Positions 34,740 to 44,439 of a stretch of 64,000 nucleotides of DNA are shown here, piece by piece. Where the stretch lies: assembly GCA_035079385.1 (NCBI GenBank), contig JAVHKY010000053.1, positions 1,488,001 to 1,552,000 on the forward strand, given 5' to 3'. The position numbers were made by a program, and so were the translations under genes. How positions within the stretch are numbered: position 1 is the stretch's first letter; every line of letters begins with the position of its first letter. The notes under the pieces were generated by a model, which was given only the letters and a program-made list of their open reading frames with translations, searched no databases and was not told the origin of the DNA. This stretch comes from Aspidiotus rigidus (taxonomy: Eukaryota; Arthropoda; Insecta; Hemiptera; Diaspididae).

Positions 34740-37700
34740 GAATGAGAATTTTATTGTTTGAAGCGCTTACTAGGAAAATTTCTTGTTATGCCGTTACCCC
34801 CAAAAATAGATCTTTCACTTAGGTGTTGATTGAATTCCTCACACTCTTCAAACAACGATCTCATGAATTTCAAAACCACCAAAAACTCAGAGACTGTCAA
34901 TAAATCATCGGGGTTTCTTCGAAATCCTAGAGGGCGTGATGAAGTTCGTTTTTCTCTTCAAGACTTGAACTGTCCGGTCAAACTTTTCTTTCCTCTTGTT
35001 GAAACTGTTGTAAACTCGAATAATGATTCCATCAATACAAGAATTTAGCTTAGTGATCATACTGGAATAAAACAAGTATTATAGTTCACCTCATAACTCG
35101 AATTGTGTCGACATTGAGTATTTTTCAAAGTTCATCACTATATGTACTTGTATACACGTGAATATACGGTACCAGTCTCGCAAAGAGATTCTATTCTGGT
35201 CTGAAATATGAAACCCAATTGGCAACATACATTATTACATAATTTTACCGGGTACTGGCCACCAAAATTATTACTCGTCAACGTAATAACCGTTCGCAAT
35301 GCAAAGAAACTGACCTAAATATTTTCCTTCCTTTTCAATCTAGTTCATTAGTCTCTGCACTTTTGGAATAAACCGAGTTCGCCGTACACACGGAAAAGGG
35401 AAAATCGCATTAACCCGAACAAATTTATTTTGTAGTTTTATGAACCGTGCCTTCGATTCCATGTCAAGGCGACTCGAGTTTTTATGGTGGCAAATTTTTC
35501 GAAAAGGCGATCTCTTCCAACTTTATAACGTTGTATACAGGCAATAGCGTCGATAATTAGCCCAAATGACGCAGCGGTCATTCGGCTCATCAATATGCCT
35601 CCGAGTGTATATATCACCCAAACTTTTACGTACGTTTACTCGTCGAAAACGAGACCTCGCCCCGAACGTTAATCAGCTTTGTATATTTATGCGCGCGATC
35701 ACGAAACGTTAGAGGATAATAAAAATACAATAAAAAATAAAGAATCGCAATTTATTACTTCTATTCATTCCGCAGCCATTATAAACTACACCGCGTTCGA
35801 TTCTCGTACTGAAAACATTATAACTTTCAAACGTAAAAGCCATTCATTCATTCGCTAAAAGGTGTTGACCACATACAGATTTCGTGTTCATTGTTGAACT
35901 ATGAATCAAATATAACCGCATCACATCACCCAAACATCAATCCTCAACCAATACAACCAAATCATCACGATCGTATACCTCAGAGTTCCAAACCTTTCAT
36001 CGCAGGAAGGAGAGGCAATCATCCGCACGTGCTCTACGCAGTATTTTTAACTCAGTGATTCACTCCGCATTTCCTCCGGTCCAAATGAAGGGTACACAAC
36101 TACATAATATGTATCGAAGAAAAAACGTAAATGGGAATATCGAAACACATGAAAGCTGAAAAAAACGCGAGTATAGATCTTGAGTCATATTCTACCTAAT
36201 GCTATATTTTGTGATGAAACGAGCCTTCCAAGAGGGGGAGCGTACACAGCCATTTTTCGTATTTCTATTTTATTCACAGATGAATGAATATCTACTAAAT
36301 GATTCTTCTCTAAAATAGGAGTCATCGCAGTATAATACTTTCCATTCTAACCAAAAATATTATCTATGGCCTCGATAAAAATTTCGTAATTAGCATTTCA
36401 CTCAATTCACGCATTCAGCTACCTTAGTTATTTTTGGCGGGCAACAAAGAATTTTGCTTATAGTTATCCATCATCACCTTTATGAATTTTAAACTGTTCA
36501 AATACAGGTACCCCTCCTCACACGTGTATTCGAACTACAGTGATTATCTTTTGCTTTACTGCCAGAAAAACTGACACTCTATGGCATCGAAAAATTCCAG
36601 ATGAAAGATTAAAATTGAATTTTAAATTAGACGAATTAATTCACGATAACGGTTTTCGAATCGTAGCCTTGTGTGAGGCCTGATATTATGAAAAAAAGCT
36701 TAAAGAAAAAAAAAAAAAAAAAACAAGTCGTAAAAATTGACAAGGAAACTTCTCTAATTGGGATGAAAGTCAGAAGAGCTGGGAAAGATCTGAGGTCAAA
36801 CGTATTGAACAGAGAAATAGGATCAAAAACAGTTCGTGACGTGTTTTAGAGGCAAGGTCAGAATCACGAGACCACATAACTTGACGGAAAAGCGATATGA
36901 CGTCCATTTCGTGAGAAGGCGAGCGAGCGTTCAAAAATTTATGTAATTCATCTATGAGAAGTACAATCAGAGGTCTTTCGAATAATCTAATGTGAACTGT
37001 TTTTTTTTAACTTAGGAAAGAATGAATGAAAAAATTGAATTTCAACTCAAAATATCATAGGGAACCTGTATAAGGAAAGTGACGCTGCACTTTCTGACAG
37101 AGATGATCATACTTGTAAATAGTTTTAAAAATACGATAATATTATTAAAAAAATCGGTGATGTTTGTACGCCTGAATATCCAGAGAGTGCTAAAAATGAA
37201 TATAGTCGTTTCTATTTCAAGAAAATGGATGATTGTTGGTCAAGATTTCGTTTTGACCCTGTCGCATGTTCAAGGCGAGAAATGTATTTTTGGACCGTTC
37301 AGTTGGAGAGAAATAGATGAAAAAGGTTAGTAAAATGCGCGCAGGATACACGCAAATCTGTTTTTCTTTCCCCTTTTGTTTTCTTAAGTAAGTCTTTTGC
37401 CCTTCATTTACAAGCTTTCGTTTTTCATACGGCCGAGTCTACGGTCTTTTCAACTTTCATAATCCCCTTGAACCTTGGAAAAATTACAATTCTAGTAGGC
37501 TACAACTTTGGGGAGATATGTGACCGTGTCCCAATAAGAGTATTAGTGAAAAAATCTATTTTGGGGTATTTATATCGAACTTTTCAGCATTGCAGAATTG
37601 TAGAATTTGGAAAATCTGATCGAGATTGCTCTGCGTCGTAACTTGTGCAATATGAGTAAAGATAAGGAGTAAATTAATTAATTTTTGATATTTTAACAGG

Positions 37701-37990
37701 GAACCTCTGTTTTATGGGGTATTTTTCGACAAAATCAGCCAACCAAAAAAAAAAAAAAAAAGGTAGGATTCGAAGAGAATTTAGAAGAAAATTTTCTGGC
37801 ATAGCCAAATAAATGAAAATCATGTTCCATGTCTTTTATATTTTATCAGTCATCTTAAAATATTTCAGTCTAGGCTTCTACTAGGTCAAGTGTTCGTGAG
37901 ATATTATTCGTTTACCCCTTTACCTATCTTGGCGTCGTGTAAGTCTTCTATGAGAAATATGAGGTTCGTTCGCCCCCTGTCTCGCTGTTG
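34740..37990. other. mostly unassigned sequence
   Basis: 34.9-36.7 kb looks single-copy with many CG dinucleotides. Poly-A runs lie at 36,706 and 37,745. At 37,016-37,326 a possible exon is bounded by a pyrimidine tract with AG (37,015) and an AAAAG|GTTAGT donor-like site; see the findings. A stretch at 37,783-37,855 ('agccaaataaatgaaaatca') recurs at 57,478-57,560. At 37,699-37,723 'aacagggaacctctgtttta' matches an end of the dispersed repeat family described at 57 kb. Confidence 0.4.
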
Positions 37991-38064
37991 TATTGGAATG
38001 GTATGGGTCTAAGGGACTTGGAAAAATTTCGACTATCCAGCCATATATGATAGGAAGAGGGACT

Positions 38065-38650
38065 TGGAAAATTTTCTAATTATTAATTATATTAATTATT
38101 TAATTATTTATTTATTTATTTATTTATTTAATTATTTAATTATCTAATTATTTAATTATTTATTTATTTAATTATTTAATTATTAATCAATTAATTAATT
38201 AATTAATTAATTAATTAATATAATTATTTATTATCATTACGCGGGGTGTACTCGCGAATTCCTGAATCACCCACGGGGTAGAGATAAATTTTCTAATTAT
38301 TAATCATATTAATTATTCAATTATTTATTTATTTAATTATTTAATTATTAATCAATTAATTAATTATTATCATTACGCGGGGTGTACTCGCGAATTTCTG
38401 AATCACCCACGGGGTAGAGATTTTCTAATTATTAATTATATTAATCATTTAATTATTTATTTATTTAATTATTTAATTATATTGATTACATATTTATTTA
38501 TTTATTTAATTATTTAATTATTAATTAATTAATTATTTATTATTATTACGCGGGGTGTACTCGCAAATTTCTGAATCACCCACGGGGTAGAGATTTCTCT
38601 TGACGGGGGGGGGGGGGGGGGTGTACTCGCGAGTTTCAAAATCGGGGTCC
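38065..38650. repeat. higher-order repeat: (TTAATTATT)n blocks alternating with a 50-bp GC-richer module
   Basis: Blocks of ATTA/ATTT simple sequence alternate with the module 'attacgcggggtgtactcgc' plus 'gaatcacccacggggtagag' at 38,236-38,285, 38,371-38,420 and 38,545-38,593. A partial fourth copy (38,621 on) follows a run of 17 G (38,605-38,621). Spacing is 135 and 174 bp, the difference coming from expansion of the AT blocks. Confidence 0.92.
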
Positions 38651-38984
38651 GGCGAGAGAAAAGACATGGAACAAACTTGGTTCTCTACCGACACCCCATC
38701 CCTCTATTGGAAATCCGCGACTCCGAATTTCCCCCTCGACCTCCTTCCCCAGGGATTCGGAATCTCGAATAATCGACTCAAACCAGACATCTGTGAGTCC
38801 GAGTTTCTTAATCCTGGCATACAGTATATTGGGCTACACTAGCTTTAAACTAGGATTGAACTAGCCTTGAGTGAACTTACGGCTGGGGGTCAGTCAGAAA
38901 TCTGTGTAACGTGAAGCGACGTTTTATGATATGACGTCATCAATGACCTTGACCTACTTCAGGGACAGAAAAATTGCGACCTGT

Positions 38985-39535
38985 AGCCTTCATCATACTA
39001 GGCCTAATATACAGCATACTAGGTTTACACTCACTAGGCCTCATATAGAATATAATACACTCTGATAAGTCCCCCTTCTATCATATATAGCTCAAGACTC
39101 GAAATTCTTCCAAGTCCCCCTCCTATCATATATAGCTCGAGTCTCAAAATTTTTCTAAGTTTTTGGTTGGACGGCGGACGGTAGCTCGAAAGTCAAAATT
39201 CTTCGAAGTCCCCCCCCCCTATTATATATAGCTCGAGACTTGAAATTCTTCCAAGTCCCCCTCCTATCATATATAGCTCGAGACTCGAAATTCTTCCAAG
39301 TCCCCCTCCTTTCATATATAGCTCGAGACTCGAAATTCTTCTAAATCTTTCAAGTCCCCCTCCTATCATATATATCTCAAGACTTGAAATTCTTCTAAGT
39401 CCCCCTTCTATCATATATAGCTCAAGACTCGAAATTCTTCCAAGTCCCCCAATCATATATAGCTCGAGACTCGAAATTCTTCCAAGTCCCCCTCCTTTCA
39501 TATATAGCTCGAGACTCGAAATTCTTCCAAGTCCC
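38985..39535. repeat. 48-bp minisatellite (about nine copies)
   Basis: The unit contains 'catatatagctcgagactcg' then 'aaattcttccaagtccccct'. Copies run from about 39,070 to 39,535, with an interruption at 39,150-39,190 and one copy with a 12-bp internal duplication. Because 48 is a multiple of three, the minus strand stays open over 100 codons of a repeated GGLGRISSLELYMI peptide. This is an artefact. Single copies of the same unit are dispersed at 18.2, 26.4, 38.0, 50.8, 51.5 and 57.3 kb, so the array probably grew from one module of the TGACGTCA repeat family. Confidence 0.92.
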
Positions 39536-39635
39536 GTAACCTAACCTAACCTTAGGTTACTAACTTCGCGGACGCGGACGTTTTCTGAGGGTGTAATCTC
39601 CTAACAAAATGGATAGCGGGTTCCCCGCTAAAAAA
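39536..39635. repeat. dispersed repeat end with 'gatagcgggttccccgct'
   Basis: 'cctaacctaacc' and 'ttaggtta' are followed by 'gcggacgcggacgttttctg' and 'ggatagcgggttccccgcta'. The order matches 9,239-9,323 and 51,590-51,652. The last 15 bp (AGCGGGTTCCCCGCT) form a small hairpin. The CCTAA repeats resemble the insect telomere motif TTAGG but there are only two or three, so I do not call a telomeric tract. Confidence 0.7.
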
Positions 39636-39639
39636 ATTC

Positions 39640-41775
39640 AAACCAAACAAATAAACACGTTTTGAACATCTTTACCGGCACCTCAGCCGTCTTTGGTGTT
39701 CTTCCAAAAAGTTCTTTACTTCTGTTCCAGATGATTATTGTCCAACTGAAACATTTTCTAGTTTCGCAATGAAGGTTTGCGATTGGTGTCTTTTCCCCGC
39801 AGGCTTTCCTAACCTCGTCTTCAATTGTCGGAATCATGATCAGATCATAAAATAATTCAGTCAAAATGATTGAAAAGTTTAGCTGTGACCGACTTCGGGT
39901 CATTTTAACGAGAGCGTATATACAAAGTGCCGACCACTAAACCAACAGCACGATTTTGACATACGCAACTTAATGTATAGAGAATCATATCGATCCACAC
40001 ACTGACGACTTTATGACGATAAACTGCCAGATATACATGCAGTCACATACGCCAGTGCCGGTAAAAGATATCCAATATTTGCCATAGATATGGGAAAAGT
40101 CAACAATCTGAAGGATAACATTTAGAAAAGCCAGCCAGACATTTAAAACACTTTTCTTGCTCTTGTTAGTCAATATTTATGGCAAAAACGAGCGGTATTT
40201 GATGTAAAATTTTTCATATGAAAGTTACACATATCGCTGCGAAACTTTTTTTTCTACTCATGAACTCACGTAAAGGTTTGTATGATATTAATACCGTACT
40301 GTTTATATTTACAATTTTTTTGACAATGTATTAAATATGGTGTTGAATACACATAGATTTAATAGGTCTTTTTTCACTTCTCTCAGTTCAAATATTTGAC
40401 GCTGTGGACGTTTAGGATAACGGTTTCATAAGAAAAAGTTCATGAAAAGAGGTTCTACGAACTCTTTGCCGTCATTCCAATCAGTACAAAAATTTGCTGA
40501 GGATTCGTAAATTCCGGACAACGAATAGAAATATTCAGCAAGCTCAACAAGAAAAGCGAGACCCCGCCCGTGATATGCAAACTTTTGGATACTTCTTCAC
40601 GGGTTTTAAAAATACAATAAGTAGCAGGATGGTCGACTAATTTTCGAAGTCATTCATTAGAGAAAATAAAAATCAAACATTGTACTGAATAAGTATAGCA
40701 TGTGTGTGATTTATATCCCATACACGCCAACAGGCGAGCTCATTTTACTGGGAATTAAAAGAACTTTATAGAGAAAACTGCGGGTTATTAAGAGAATATT
40801 ATACTTTCGCATAAAATTTTCGGTCCATATCTATACGTACCAGTCTTCATCCAAGGCTATTACTCAGATATAACATTCGTACCATATTGTAAATCGTTAT
40901 GAATTCTCTCTCGAAATAATTTTCAAACGTAAACAATTCCTAATTTTTACGACTTTGTAACCAACTCGATTGAATAATGTTCTGAACGTGTAACATTTTT
41001 CTTTTTCTGGCCACAGAGAACGAGTAGAACTCACGTAATTCAAATTGGTTGTAGACAGATATATCCATCTCACTCATACATCTTCCAAGACGTGACATAT
41101 CCATAACTTTAACGATCGGAATATCGTTTATAATAATGATTTATCCTTTTGCGACCAGCAGACGCAGTCCTAAGAAAAGCATAAATTTAAGATCCATCTG
41201 CGAGTGAAGCAGTATGGTCGTTGGTTACCTCTAACTTTGCTTATTATCATTCTATTCATCAGAATCGTGAATCCCAGAGGAGGGCTTTGATTTACTTCAG
41301 GAATTTGGAAAAATTCTAAACAGCGGGCTCCATGAACTAGGAAAGGGAGTTGAAAAAATTTCGACCGGAAGAAATCGAGCTTTTGTGCAAAGAGAGTGGT
41401 AACCTCAGAGACTTCTGAAAATGTCGACTTCTGAGTTACACATATTTATCCAAAGAGGAAAGGAGGACCAATTGAATTAGGGCTAACCAGCGTTAAATAC
41501 AGAGGGAGAAGACACCGAAAAATTCCAACTTTTCAGCTTCATCTAAAAGAATAATATCGATCATCGAGCTACGCCCATACCCGGAACTTGGAAGATTTTC
41601 AACCAAATAATTGATCGTCATTGTTTGTAAACACCGAAAATCCCCTGTGGAACAGATTTTTTTTAATGTTACAATCAACTCAGTTAATGAAGGAGAACGC
41701 GTGAGCAGCGAATCAAGTGAACTGCCTGTGACTGGAAGTAAAATAAAGAAAAACTGGTAAGATACCCTGAAACTG
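39640..41775. other. unassigned sequence
   Basis: A 91-codon minus-strand frame (39,628-39,903) overlaps the repeat end and has no recognisable family. The remainder looks single-copy. A module copy ('agttgaaaaaatttcgacc') lies near 41,350. Confidence 0.4.
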
Positions 41776-42000
41776 AAATATCTGAATTTCCAAAATCCTA
41801 ATTCAATTAACATAATTAAAATTAATTTATTCCATAATTTTATATTAATAATTATTGTAATTAATATTATCTTTATTTTAATTGTAATAATTAAATTTTT
41901 ATTAAAAAATAAATTAAATAATAAATTAATTTTACAAAATCAAATACTAGAAATTATTTGAACTATCTTCCCAATTATTATAACTACTATTAAAAATTAG
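41776..42000 (+). pseudogene. COX2: nuclear mitochondrial insert: COX2 N-terminal part
   Basis: In the frame of 41,779 the sequence reads LNFQNPNSINMIKINLFHNF, a hydrophobic helix, then NKLNNKLILQNQMLEIIWTI and FPII. This is the start of cytochrome c oxidase subunit II: 'NFQN.nS...e....FHd', first transmembrane helix, 'e.q.iE.iWTi.P.i'. The Trp of IWTI is encoded by TGA and several Met by ATA, so the reading needs the invertebrate mitochondrial code and cannot be a nuclear gene. The start codon region has diverged. The segment ends at 42,000 where a LINE is inserted. Confidence 0.9.
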
Positions 42001-42841
42001 CTAAATCAGCCCGCTCATCACCAGTCTCATCAAATCTGCTCCCTATGTCAGAACTATTTTCTCTTATTCGATGCTCCACACGAGATGACTGGGCAATATC
42101 CTACTCGAAATCCGCTAACAATCTGAAATCTTTTTATTTCCTCGTTCAACCTCTACTTCCGGCATTCCCTTGGTATAAACTTTTTAACGATATTCCCCGC
42201 TCCCTTATAGTTGAACTCAGCCGTCTTCGTTTTGGACACAATCGTCTCCCCACTCACTTAAAACGTTTAAATCTTTCCGAATCTGATATATGCCCCCTCC
42301 ATCCAGACAATCCTTCTAAAAGCGACATCAATCATTATCTTTTCGAATGTCCAGAAATATCCAACATCAGACAAATACTATACTCAGAAGCCATCAATCT
42401 ACAATTCGCTACCCCACTCAGAGCCACCAACCTCCTATCATCAGAAAACCCTTCAATTTTTTCACACATTTTCAAATTCACCTCCTTCCATCAACATTTA
42501 AATTCAATTCATTTTTTCCGTTTTTCCTTCGAGGTAAGGCCCAGTAGCCATCCTCTTTCCAAACTTTTTTTTTTTTTTTTTCTTTTTTTTTTTGTTTTTA
42601 AATTCTAAAGAGCGATTAAATCAATCTTTTTTAATACAAGAAATCAAACTCGGCTCCAGTCCTTACAACGGATTGCTATGTCTATGTCGGAGTACTATTG
42701 TTTTCACTTTTTTTCTTTATCTTTTTTTTTTTTTTTTTTTTACATTTATGCATAAGTGTAATTTTTTCCCCCTATTCTTTTTTTTTTTTTTTTTTTTTTA
42801 TAATTTTTCTCTGTGGTTGGATGTAATAATAAAAAAAAAAA
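42001..42841 (+). mobile_element. 5'-truncated LINE (RNase H end and zinc knuckle) inserted in the mitochondrial COX2 copy
   Basis: From 42,003 a plus-strand frame reads KSARSSPVSSNLLPMSELFS, like the last helix of an RNase H domain (..A..LAKsA). It then reads LSRLRFGHNRLPTHLKRL and DICPLHPDNPSKSDINHYLF with ECP, the C...C...H...C knuckle near the C-terminus of I/R1-type non-LTR retrotransposon ORF2. The frame closes at 42,606-42,608, followed by a T-rich 3' UTR and a poly-A tail (42,831-42,841). AAAAATTAG occurs on both sides (41,992-42,000 and 42,842-42,850), consistent with a 9-bp target duplication. COX2 continues immediately afterwards. RT and endonuclease are absent, as expected for 5' truncation. 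Confidence 0.85.
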
Positions 42842-43284
42842 AAAAATTAGAACTATTTCTATTAATTTATTATTTTTCTAATAATGAAATGAAGAATAAT
42901 ATTTCAAGTATTAAAATTTTAGGAAATCAATGATTTTGCAATTATGAATATCCTATTTTTGATAAAACTTTCAATTCATATTCAATACTAAATGATAATT
43001 TCGATTTTAATATATTAAAAACTGATAGTAATATAATAATCCCATTCAATTATCAAACAATATCAATTTTTTCATCTTTAGAATATGTTATTCATTCTTG
43101 AACGCTACCATCAATAAATATTAAAATAAATTGTACTCCTAATCAATTAAATAGAATTACTATAATAGTCATTAAACCTTCAATTATTTAAGGTCGATGT
43201 TCAGAAATTTGTGGAATTTACCGCAGATTCATACCAATCAAAACTGAATCAATCAAATTAAATAATTTTATAAAATGAATTTAA
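42842..43284 (+). pseudogene. COX2: nuclear mitochondrial insert: COX2 C-terminal part
   Basis: Read with the invertebrate mitochondrial code: NNEMKNNISSIKILGNQW, FCNYEYPIFDKTFNSY, IPFNYQTM, EYVIHSWTLPSMNIKMN, GRCSEICGIYRSFMPI, and a COX2-like tail ending FMKW and TAA (43,282-43,284). These match the CuA domain: 'lGHQWyWsYEY', 'lHSWtvPslgvKmD', and the copper ligands in 'GqCSEICG.nHsFMPI'. The Ser in RSFMPI is encoded by AGA. A TAA interrupts just before GRCSEICG, the His of 'nHSFM' is Arg, and the 'HQWYW' motif reads NQWFC. All of this agrees with a decaying pseudogene. Confidence 0.93.
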
Positions 43285-43296
43285 AATAAATATAAA

Positions 43297-43401
43297 ATTA
43301 TTCAAATAATACCCAATAATTGATTTATTTATAACATTATTAATATTATTATTTTATTTATATATTTAATTAAAATTAATAAAAAAATTAAAATTAAATA
43401 A
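43297..43401 (+). pseudogene. ATP8: nuclear mitochondrial insert: ATP8
   Basis: Starting at ATT (43,297), the frame reads IIQMMPNNWFIYNIINIIIL and then a Lys/Ile/Asn-rich tail to TAA (43,399-43,401). The 'iPQMmP.nW' start followed by one transmembrane helix and a basic tail is the signature of ATP synthase subunit 8. At 34 residues it is shorter than the usual 50-55. It begins 13 nt after the COX2 stop, with none of the tRNA genes (Lys, Asp) that lie between them in most insects. Confidence 0.85.
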
Positions 43402-43690
43402 AATGTTTCAATTAATTTATTCAGTATATTTGATCCTATGAATAAAAATTCAAGAATTAATTATTTAATAATTTTAATAATCATAATTTTCAATTACAAT
43501 GATTGATAATTTACTTATTATAATAAAAATTATTAAATAATTCAAATTATATATTTTATAAGACATTCTTTTCATTAATCTTAATAATTAATATAATAAA
43601 TATTAAACCTATAATATATTCAATTTCTCATAATATAAATTTTAGTTTAAATTCAACTTTAATATTATTATGAATAATAACTATAATTTT
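43402..43690 (+). pseudogene. ATP6: nuclear mitochondrial insert: ATP6 N-terminal part
   Basis: After the ATP8 stop the frame reads INLFSMFDPMNKNS, the 'nLFSiFDPst' start of ATP synthase subunit 6. After a frame change it reads INMMNIKPMMYSISHNMNFS and LNSTLMLLWMMTMIF, matching 'nn.mglfPYiftstSHlnftlslsLplWlsfmlyg'. There is no in-frame start codon, and at least one indel near 43,500-43,560. ATP6 is cut at 43,690 by a second LINE. Confidence 0.88.
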
Positions 43691-43914
43691 TTTATTTTCA
43701 TCATTTTATTATTTTTTTTTTATTTATTTATTTTTATTATTTATTGATTTGTTTATTATTTTGTTATTATCTCATTCTATTTTTTTTTTTTTTTTTTTTT
43801 TTTTTTGTTTCATCTTATTATGTCATTTTTTACGGGGTGTTGCAAGTAATTGGACTACGCGTCTGTTTGCAGCACCCTCCCAAATAAACTGAAATAAATA
43901 AAATAAATAAATAA
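43691..43914 (+). mobile_element. LINE 3' end inserted in the mitochondrial ATP6 copy
   Basis: T-rich sequence is followed by a 3'-UTR-like segment with a hairpin (GGGTGTTGCA ... TGCAGCACCC, about 43,838-43,883) and an AAATAAATAAATAAATA tail. This is the layout of a severely 5'-truncated I/R1-type LINE: a 3' stem-loop recognised by the RT, then a short tandem tail. ATAATTTT on both sides (43,683-43,690; 43,915-43,922) is a possible 8-bp target duplication, although in such AT-rich DNA it could be chance. ATP6 resumes directly after it. Confidence 0.7.
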
Positions 43915-44006
43915 ATAATTTTCGCATATTCAAATTATTTTTATAAATCTTTCACCTAATAAGACTTCATCATCATTAATTATAATTATTAATTTAATTG
44001 AATTCA
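43915..44006 (+). pseudogene. ATP6: nuclear mitochondrial insert: ATP6 middle part
   Basis: Reads FSHIQIIFMNLSPNKTSSSL then IMIINLIEF, aligning to ATP6 'mf.HLtPnGTP..L..fmvliE'. This locates the right edge of the mitochondrial insert at about 44,006, where composition changes sharply to ordinary nuclear DNA. Confidence 0.7.
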
Positions 44007-44071
44007 AGGTCAGCTAAACTTTCACCTGACGCAGGTGTTGAGTGGCCGATATCGCTGATCTTCATGATAAG

Positions 44072-44287
44072 TTAAGGAAAGTTGAGCAGAGACAATGTGT
44101 TTGTATTGCGATCAAGGACGGGATGATGGACCATAGCGCACCTTATTCGAGTATGAGGCGTGAGTATGCCTAGCTCAGTCAGTCTCTTCAAGACATTGGG
44201 GTCGGTAAAACGCTTGCTCCGAATTGCCTGGTAGACATTATGGTAGGTTTCAAAGAAGACGGACCAGTTTTTTGCATTTACAGCCAC
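44072..44287 (-). pseudogene. unidentified coding-like remnant next to the mitochondrial insert
   Basis: A 71-codon minus-strand frame with strongly protein-like content: NWSVFFETYHNVYQAIRSKR and FTDPNVLKRLTELGILTP. Upstream in the same frame a stop is preceded by more plausible sequence. It resembles a helical segment of some transposon-encoded proteins, but I cannot name the family. It begins within 70 bp of the mitochondrial insert's right edge and may represent the sequence into which it integrated. Confidence 0.3.
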
Positions 44288-44439
44288 AGATGGATACGAA
44301 GTAGAATAGGCAAATGTAGAGTCACGCTATGGCCTACCCAACACCTGCGTACCATTCACATGCAGACGACTTCCCGAAGGAAGAGGAGGGAAGAAACTGA
44401 AATTCATGCATACGCAACCCGCACCCGCAGTTGACTACG

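Noticed and set aside
37140..37320. Serine palmitoyltransferase-like exon (a 'DCWSR' stretch resembling RDCWNRP)
   Set aside because: The resemblance covers only about ten residues and the following conserved sequence is absent in all frames.
37079..37330. 83-codon frame beginning with GTG/ATG-like start
   Set aside because: Composition is hydrophobic and chance-like. A different frame of the same interval is more protein-like, and that one is listed as a finding.
39193..39501. A 102-codon open frame with a repeated GGLGRISSLELYMI peptide
   Set aside because: It is the translation of a 48-bp minisatellite whose length is divisible by three. The repeat is AT-variable and noncoding modules of the same unit are dispersed elsewhere.
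39537..39556. Interstitial telomere repeat (CCTAA)n
   Set aside because: Only two or three imperfect units, inside a dispersed repeat module that occurs elsewhere without them.
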